Made by a program: the position numbers and the translations under genes
Notes under the pieces: model-generated
The model's database searches: none
What the model was told of the DNA's origin: nothing
What the model saw: the letters and a program-made list of their open reading frames with translations, nothing else
Assembly: GCA_024690825.1 (NCBI GenBank)
Contig: JAILOK010000136.1
Coordinates: 1-37,837, forward strand
Direction of reading: 5' to 3'
Origin: Lachnospiraceae bacterium
GTDB lineage: Bacteria; Bacillota; Clostridia; Lachnospirales; Lachnospiraceae
DNA: 37,837 nt
Shown here: positions 32,666 to 37,837 of the stretch, piece after piece
How the letters are laid out: each line of letters starts with the position of its first letter
Position numbering within the stretch: position 1 is the first letter of the stretch

Positions 32666-34380
32666 TTTTTGGGATTTCCCCGCCTGTCACGCGCCAATAT
32701 TATCAAAAGATCATTTGTTTTGTCCGAATCCTCATTATACAGATTTTTAACTTCTTTTCCAAATTCCGTTTCATAAAAATCATCCTTTTCAGAAAAACTT
32801 CTCCTGTCTATGAACAGATAGTCCGGCAGATCATGATTTTTGTCATAGTAATCCACCCACTGGTGTCCACAGGTGATCGTGGTGTTGTATTGGGGCTGCA
32901 CCAGCTCACCGTTGAAATAGAAGAAGGAAACAGATTCGGATCCGATATATGCGTATGTTTTGTCACTTTCCGTAATGCTGTTTATATACTCTGTCCCGGC
33001 ATTCTTTGAATCAACAGCCTCTCCGTAATTTCGGATACCGCGCAGGATAGCAGTCTCGCATTCACTTCTTTTTTCAAATATATTGGCAGGCTTCGTGCCA
33101 TCCACACGCACAAAATATGCCTTTGAAAAGATCAGTTCAAAAACAAACAAAGCCACTGCGGCACTCTTAAACACAGCATAAGGATCCCTGCTCAGAGATC
33201 CGTCAGTGTTTTCTGCTTCACAACATGCATAAATAATAAATGCCAGTAAGGAAAGCTCAAGATACAAAGCATTTTCTTTTAATCCAAGATTGGTTCCGGC
33301 AAGGGCTCCGATGTATGTTCCGATACCCATAATAAAAAACAGCCAAAACACCTCAACTTCCTTTTTGTTACCGGGAATAAAAAAGACAGTCATGGGAATA
33401 ATGACCATATATCTTTCCAAAAGACCAAACGGTCCGCTGGGCCTCAATCCGGTCAGATTCAGACCCATGATCAGTATCAACATAAAAACAATGTAAACAT
33501 ACGGTACCGCATTCTTTTTTCCGGACCTTAATAAGGGAATGCTTAATACCACAGGCACAGCAAACAATCCCACACATCTGATCATGGTCTTTACCAACTC
33601 TTTCCTGTTTTGCAAAAAGGAGAAGAGTCCGGAATGATCTCCCGAATCCAATACTCCCCGTATGTTTGATATCAATTCATTCGGAGACATATAACGCAGA
33701 AGCCATATCACCACAATAAGAGCAAGTGCCGCACAGGTACCTAAAAAGATCACTAACGACTTGATGCTTTTTCCTTTTGATCCATATATACGGAAAAGAA
33801 TGATATAAACGATCACAGGAAGAGTGATAACCATGGTCGGGTAGGCAAAAACAGCCAATGCATAAGAAATTCCGGATAATACCAAAGATATAAAAGAATC
33901 CGTTTTCTTTCCCTTCCAGATATCAAACAACAAAAGGACCGATATAACCATAAAAATGACAGCGTTAAACCCGTACTCCATGCTCTGTATTGATCTCGGG
34001 AGAATAGTCGCCACCGCTATCGCCGTCAGAAAAGCGGTTCTTTTGGAATAATATCTGTTAATTACGATAAAACAAAAAGATGCCGTCAAAAACTGGACTA
34101 AGACCGAGCAAATCCTCAGATACAGCATCAAATATGACATATCCGGAGAAAACAGGGCAAACAATCTCACTAAGGGAACTGACAAACACATGCTGGTCTG
34201 ATAAACATCCCATATATCCCTCAGAAGTACCGCTCCTTCACTGATCCTGTATGTCATAAAGATAAGACATTCTTCATCGATATCTTCACCTATACGAATC
34301 TTCAGATATGCTGCCAAAAGTGTAAAGATCATCAATACTATATAAACCTTGCTTTTACTGATCTGAAGAGCTTTTTTCAC
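32662..34380 (-). CDS. Membrane glycosyltransferase of the GT-C type (GT39/ArnT-like)
   Basis: A 572-residue integral membrane protein with about eleven helices over residues 10-420 and a soluble C-terminal domain (about 430-572). The first outer loop has GEDIDEECLIFMTYRISEGA and LRDIWDVYQTS, the Asp-Glu and downstream pattern seen in polyprenyl-phosphate-dependent GT-C enzymes. It probably transfers a sugar from an undecaprenyl-phosphate donor to a surface glycan or lipid on the outer face. It begins with GTG, with AAAGGA 9 bases upstream; no nearby ATG fits. It ends in a four-base overlap with the glycyl radical enzyme. Confidence 0.8.
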   Translation of the reverse strand: MKKALQISKSKVYIVLMIFTLLAAYLKIRIGEDIDEECLIFMTYRISEGAVLLRDIWDVYQTSMCLSVPLVRLFALFSPDMSYLMLYLRICSVLVQFLTASFCFIVINRYYSKRTAFLTAIAVATILPRSIQSMEYGFNAVIFMVISVLLLFDIWKGKKTDSFISLVLSGISYALAVFAYPTMVITLPVIVYIILFRIYGSKGKSIKSLVIFLGTCAALALIVVIWLLRYMSPNELISNIRGVLDSGDHSGLFSFLQNRKELVKTMIRCVGLFAVPVVLSIPLLRSGKKNAVPYVYIVFMLILIMGLNLTGLRPSGPFGLLERYMVIIPMTVFFIPGNKKEVEVFWLFFIMGIGTYIGALAGTNLGLKENALYLELSLLAFIIYACCEAENTDGSLSRDPYAVFKSAAVALFVFELIFSKAYFVRVDGTKPANIFEKRSECETAILRGIRNYGEAVDSKNAGTEYINSITESDKTYAYIGSESVSFFYFNGELVQPQYNTTITCGHQWVDYYDKNHDLPDYLFIDRRSFSEKDDFYETEFGKEVKNLYNEDSDKTNDLLIILARDRRGNPKK

Positions 34381-34438
34381 AATCTGTTTTCCTTTCTCCC
34401 TTATACTCCCTTACGATATCCCCCACCGGCATCAAAAA

Positions 34439-35524
34439 TTATCCCTTATATTTACTTCGTCCGCCATTCAAAATTGCAAACAGGCGCGGCAGATACTTCC
34501 TCACTACTACAGCCGTCCCAAACATTATCACTGAAGCTATAAAAACTCCCCCAAATGTATTGATCATGGCTGAGCCGGTGACCGGCGGAAGGAAAATCTC
34601 AAACAGCTTATTGACAAATCTTTCAACATGAAAATGGATCGCATAGGCAAAGAAGAAGGTTCCGGAAATAACGGGATATTTGAACTTCCTGAAAAAATCC
34701 ACTGCCATCCATAAGCCGATTATTATAATTAATGCCGAGACCGCCGTAAAAAGTCTGTATTTACCATTCTCTTGAAAAAGATAATAAAGTATTATCCCAC
34801 CAGGAAACAATATCCCTCCAAAAAATTCCTGCAATTCTGTCATCTTCAGATTAACCAGCGAAAAATGATGAATTGCCATCCATGCCCCGGCCATAAAGAA
34901 AAACATCCCAAAATATCCTTTTTCATTAAAAAGCCAATCCAAAAACCGGATTTTGGGAACATATACAGTTACGATCAACTGAATACACAGTACCACTACA
35001 CCTAAGTACCTGTTACGAAAAAGACCATATATAACCGGCGAAAGGATAATAAGCACCATTATGCACGCTATATACCAAAACCTCGCATTATACTTATACA
35101 AAAAAATGCCTTCAAACAAACTCCGCCACGTCCAGTCAAAGCCTTCAAACTGATCGCGATGCGCATTAAACACGGATAGCATCGGTGCAGCTGCAGCAAA
35201 AACGGTCCAGATAAGGTTCCATAAAAGATAAGGTATCAGCAAACTGAAAACTCTTTTTTTCAGTGTATTTTTATACCAGCCAAAAAAATCTTTTACACCA
35301 CCTGTTTTCACATTTCTGAACAGCAGAAATCCGGTCATAAAAAAAAACATAGACATAGCTATGATTCCCGAATACTTCAAAGCAAAATCAATTACCGTCC
35401 TGCTGACTGCGGAACAATCCGGATAATCCGAGTATCCGGTAGAATGATTAAGCGTTATCAATACCGCGCAAGCCAGGCGGATATATTCAATTTTCACGCT
35501 TGAACTTTTCTGTATTTCGCTCAA
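34439..35524 (-). CDS. Acyltransferase family 3 membrane protein
   Basis: A 361-residue membrane acyltransferase with about ten helices. The N-terminal EYIRLACAVLITLNHSTGY carries the conserved His of the Acyl_transf_3 family, and KKRVFSLLIPYLLWNL holds the conserved Arg/Pro region. Such enzymes put acetyl, succinyl or similar groups on exopolysaccharides or surface glycolipids. It starts with TTG: GAGAGG lies 7 bases before it and no downstream ATG is suitable, since the conserved His region begins at about residue 14. The gene is 58 bases upstream of the GT-C gene and likely cotranscribed. Confidence 0.85.
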   Translation of the reverse strand: MSEIQKSSSVKIEYIRLACAVLITLNHSTGYSDYPDCSAVSRTVIDFALKYSGIIAMSMFFFMTGFLLFRNVKTGGVKDFFGWYKNTLKKRVFSLLIPYLLWNLIWTVFAAAAPMLSVFNAHRDQFEGFDWTWRSLFEGIFLYKYNARFWYIACIMVLIILSPVIYGLFRNRYLGVVVLCIQLIVTVYVPKIRFLDWLFNEKGYFGMFFFMAGAWMAIHHFSLVNLKMTELQEFFGGILFPGGIILYYLFQENGKYRLFTAVSALIIIIGLWMAVDFFRKFKYPVISGTFFFAYAIHFHVERFVNKLFEIFLPPVTGSAMINTFGGVFIASVIMFGTAVVVRKYLPRLFAILNGGRSKYKG

Positions 35525-35661
35525 ATCTTATCCTCTCAAGGCTGCGAAATTCGGATATGTGATCATTTTTTTTCAGTCTTTCATTTTGGGTTCCGGCCCT
35601 TTCTGCCGAGTAAACCCCCCAGCATAAAAATAGTGTTAGATTCCGGCAGATATCAACCTGA
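35525..35661. other. Intergenic gap between ATPase and acyltransferase genes
   Basis: This 137-base gap holds the ribosome site of the acyltransferase (GAGAGG near 35532). It also has a weak G/C-rich inverted element around 35587-35621 (GGGTTCCGGC with GCCGAGTAAACCC), which may end the ATPase transcript although it lacks a clean T-run. A good promoter is not evident. Confidence 0.35.
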
Positions 35662-36717
35662 TCAATCTTCCATCAATATCCGGTTCTCAACAAATTCCTT
35701 AAAGCGCGGGAGACTTAATGATATCACTCCGCGTTCCCTGACATCAATGATCCTTTTTTCTTTCAAACGGTTTCTTGGAACTGACCATTGGCTGTGAGTG
35801 GATTTAGTGATCTCCAAAAGCTCGGTTACGGGCATGTTGTCTTTTTTTATTATGAAGCTTAAAAACCACCTATCTTTGGGCGCCAGCTCACTCCAGATCT
35901 TTTTGTAGACCTTTTCAAATAACACATCATCCAGGTATCTGAGTACATCATCAGTAAGGATATGTTTGTCAGAATCCCAAAGATACTTTCCCAGAGCCTG
36001 GTACGCGTAGGCATATCCTTTGGTCAGAAAAGCGGCTTTTTGTGCTTCATCAAAGGAAATCCCCAGGGTTTTCATATAATCATCACGGATATATGTAATA
36101 TTAAGGGGTGTCATTTCATATTTGGATGCTCTCCAGAAAAATGTCAGACCATCTGTATTTTCAAGACTTTCTATATCCTCATACAGGCCGGCCGCCAAAA
36201 GATAGATGGGGAGTTCCTTTCGTATGAGTATCTGAAACTCCTGTATGAAATGAATGATCCCCGGAGTTTTGTGTGCCTCATCAATCGAAACCATTAATCT
36301 GACTTTTTTCTTTTTCAATTCTTTCAACAGGACTTCCAATGCATGATCCGCACTGGCGACAGGACTCTTTCGTGACAGTCCGGTCCCTATTCCGAAAGCA
36401 GAAAGATTGAGATTGGTATCCACGAACTCGGTGACAAACCCGACACAACTGTATAACTCCGCCACCAGCTTGACGATCATATCCGAATCCGGGGCCAGAT
36501 TCACAACAACCCAATCCTTTCTGTCCCGGAAATGGCGCTCTATGGCAGTAAGTGTTACGGTTTTGCCTGTTCCCCTTATCCCGGTAAGCTTAAAAGCCTG
36601 CTCGTCCGGTTCATCACTTTCGAAAGCCTCTACGATACTGTCAATAATGCTGTTTCTGCCAAGATATCTCGCCGGTATCTTTCCAAAGCTGATTGTATAA
36701 GGATTCTTTTTTTCCAT
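35662..36717 (-). CDS. AAA_16/ORC-like solitary ATPase
   Basis: A 351-residue P-loop ATPase related to the AAA_16/Orc1-Cdc6-like group. It has Walker A GIRGTGKTV (Lys52), Walker B RLMVSIDEAHK (about 139-149), a sensor region LPIYLLAAGLYEDI, and a C-terminal winged-helix domain (about 280-345) with PVTELLEITKSTHSQW and KRIIDVRERGVISLSLPRF. It probably binds DNA through that domain; function unknown, and no nuclease or phage gene is next to it. The ribosome site is weak (GACGGG). The upstream region has a duplicated 30-bp repeat. Confidence 0.85.
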   Translation of the reverse strand: MEKKNPYTISFGKIPARYLGRNSIIDSIVEAFESDEPDEQAFKLTGIRGTGKTVTLTAIERHFRDRKDWVVVNLAPDSDMIVKLVAELYSCVGFVTEFVDTNLNLSAFGIGTGLSRKSPVASADHALEVLLKELKKKKVRLMVSIDEAHKTPGIIHFIQEFQILIRKELPIYLLAAGLYEDIESLENTDGLTFFWRASKYEMTPLNITYIRDDYMKTLGISFDEAQKAAFLTKGYAYAYQALGKYLWDSDKHILTDDVLRYLDDVLFEKVYKKIWSELAPKDRWFLSFIIKKDNMPVTELLEITKSTHSQWSVPRNRLKEKRIIDVRERGVISLSLPRFKEFVENRILMED

Positions 36718-36759
36718 GTAAACCCGTCTTCTTTACCGTAATATAAAATCAAAAGCTTT

Positions 36760-36828
36760 ATATAATAGTATATAATTTAATATAATTCACGCACAGATAT
36801 ATAATAGTATATAATCCAATATAATTCA
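36760..36828 (-). repeat. Two 30-bp direct repeats upstream of the ORC-like ATPase
   Basis: The sequences at 36760-36789 and 36799-36828 are the same except for two adjacent bases (TT versus CC); they are 39 bases apart. Each copy, read on the minus strand, contains TGAAT and a TATTAT/TATACT box with about 17 bases between, so each could be a promoter. Duplicated promoter or iteron/operator are the likely readings. The repeats lie between the ATPase and the upstream Rieske gene. Confidence 0.7.
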
Positions 36829-36849
36829 ATATAAAACTGTCATATATCT

Positions 36850-37821
36850 CTATTCCTCACTGTTTTTCAGTTCATACCGTTTTCCCCTGTATTCTATGAC
36901 AGGCAGATCGGCAGTCACCAGATTCTCCCTCATGTACAGCTTTGAGGCCTTCGGAAGCTGTGTCTCCACCACCCTTTTGTCCTGCCTCTCCACAATCCTG
37001 TTTGCAGCACTTCCCAAAACAGCGATAATCCTGTTTAATGTCCTGAAGGGTGTGAAACTGTCATAGAACCGCAGTGCGATGATACTGCTTTCATCATCAA
37101 CGGGAATAAAATATGCCAGGATCTGAAGCCTGTCCGATACATGGTTGAGCCACATATTGGGAAAGCGGAATGTCAGGTTTGTGGTTTTGATGATGCTTTC
37201 TTCGGCGCTCTTCGGAGTCTGCCCATAATCTGTCTCATTGTTGGCGCTCGTACGCAGGGTGATGTCATCAAGCCACTCCACCTTCGGTCCGTTTGCAAGT
37301 GTCTTTCCCCCTCGTCCGATGGTAGTCCTGTGGACAAAGGCCAGATGAGACACATCCAGCTGGTTTTCGATCACCCTGGAATAATGCACCCTCCACAGAT
37401 CCTCGATCTCATCATATCCGAATGCCGGATCGGTAATGATATCAAAAACCTCCGGCTCACCGTCAGGCCGGCCATCACCGTACCAGACAAAAATGATATC
37501 CCCGATCTCACGCACCTCATAATGCTTCAGCTGAAACCTTCCGAAATCCTTTGCAGAAGCCTTGCCCTCGGACGGAACACGGACACATTTCCCGGTCAGA
37601 TCATATTCGATACCATGAAACGGGCACTGAATATGTCCATCCTTCACACAACCCCCGCCAAGAGATGCCCCCCTGTGAGCACAAATATCCGTCACACAGC
37701 CGAGATCACCCTTCTCATCCCTGAAAAATACAAGTTCCTCTCCAAACCTTCTTGCAGTAACGGCCTTTCCTCTGCCGACCTTCCGTGATGAAAGCACCGC
37801 ATACCATTGATCCCTTATCAT
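36850..37821 (-). CDS. Rieske non-heme iron oxygenase, alpha subunit type
   Basis: A 323-residue protein with a Rieske 2Fe-2S centre (Cys47-x-His49 in CAHRG, Cys66-x2-His69 in CPFHG). The mononuclear iron site pattern is ENQLDVSHLAFVH (Asp156, His159, His164). It resembles VanA-type single-component oxygenases that hydroxylate or demethylate aromatic or similar substrates using oxygen and an external reductase. No reductase or ferredoxin partner is adjacent. Length is a little below the usual 340-360. GGGAGG lies 5 bases before the ATG. Its presence in an apparent anaerobe is odd; the substrate is unknown. Confidence 0.88.
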   Translation of the reverse strand: MIRDQWYAVLSSRKVGRGKAVTARRFGEELVFFRDEKGDLGCVTDICAHRGASLGGGCVKDGHIQCPFHGIEYDLTGKCVRVPSEGKASAKDFGRFQLKHYEVREIGDIIFVWYGDGRPDGEPEVFDIITDPAFGYDEIEDLWRVHYSRVIENQLDVSHLAFVHRTTIGRGGKTLANGPKVEWLDDITLRTSANNETDYGQTPKSAEESIIKTTNLTFRFPNMWLNHVSDRLQILAYFIPVDDESSIIALRFYDSFTPFRTLNRIIAVLGSAANRIVERQDKRVVETQLPKASKLYMRENLVTADLPVIEYRGKRYELKNSEE

Positions 37822-37837
37822 TGTATCCTCCCGAATT

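Overview
The window looks like a chromosomal stretch of an anaerobic, low-to-mid GC Firmicute, most likely a Lachnospiraceae-type Clostridium (Butyrivibrio/Roseburia-like). The pointers are strong GGAGG ribosome sites, a BspA-type surface protein, a fused acetyl-CoA carboxyltransferase AccD-AccA, superoxide reductase, D-lactate dehydrogenase and a glycyl radical enzyme with its activase. The genus is an inference. I see no tRNA, rRNA, transposase, integrase or CRISPR array, and no gene-free stretch longer than 300 bases. Apart from a gene fragment at the left edge and one two-gene operon at 15.1-15.9 kb, every gene lies on the minus strand, so transcription runs from high to low coordinates.

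Left part (1-9.1 kb). A giant exported protein of 2179 residues combines BspA-like leucine-rich repeats, a papain-like cysteine protease domain, six clusters of a four-residue Leu-Arg-Cys-Arg repeat separated by acidic spacers, an InlB-type B repeat and several Ig-like modules. Next comes a small accessory block: a ParE/RelE toxin, a Phd/YefM antitoxin and an AAA_14/DUF4143 ATPase. It is punctuated by three copies of a short palindromic repeat of the kind spread by REP-associated transposases. The ATPase promoter carries three copies of a 14-bp site at exactly 33-bp spacing.

Middle (9.1-20.7 kb). Two operons are built around hybrid histidine kinases. One is kinase (CACHE-like sensor, receiver, HPt), exported M3 oligoendopeptidase, small unknown protein. 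The other is fused AccDA carboxyltransferase, 7TM hybrid kinase, GDP-sugar-type reductase. A small pair of membrane proteins of unknown function lies between them on the plus strand. A 190-bp imperfect palindrome sits just upstream of accDA.

Right part (20.9-37.8 kb). This is a cell-surface glycan region. A nucleotide-sugar operon holds a dTDP-sugar 3,5-epimerase-like protein, a GNAT-VOC fusion, a PglK-like ABC flippase, glucose-1-phosphate cytidylyltransferase and a DegT/DnrJ aminotransferase, and is preceded by a DUF234-type ATPase with its own promoter and inverted repeat. Upstream are a superoxide reductase with its own promoter, a ferredoxin-GNAT fusion and D-lactate dehydrogenase. Above these is a translationally coupled set: membrane glycosyltransferase (GT-C), a compact glycyl radical enzyme and its radical-SAM activase, with an acyltransferase-3 gene ahead of it. 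The right edge has a third solitary ATPase, with duplicated 30-bp repeats upstream, and a Rieske oxygenase.

The most unusual objects are the LRCR-repeat protease/surface protein and the short glycyl radical enzyme embedded in glycan genes. A recurring theme is that three unrelated solitary AAA-type ATPases each carry a private repeat-bearing promoter.
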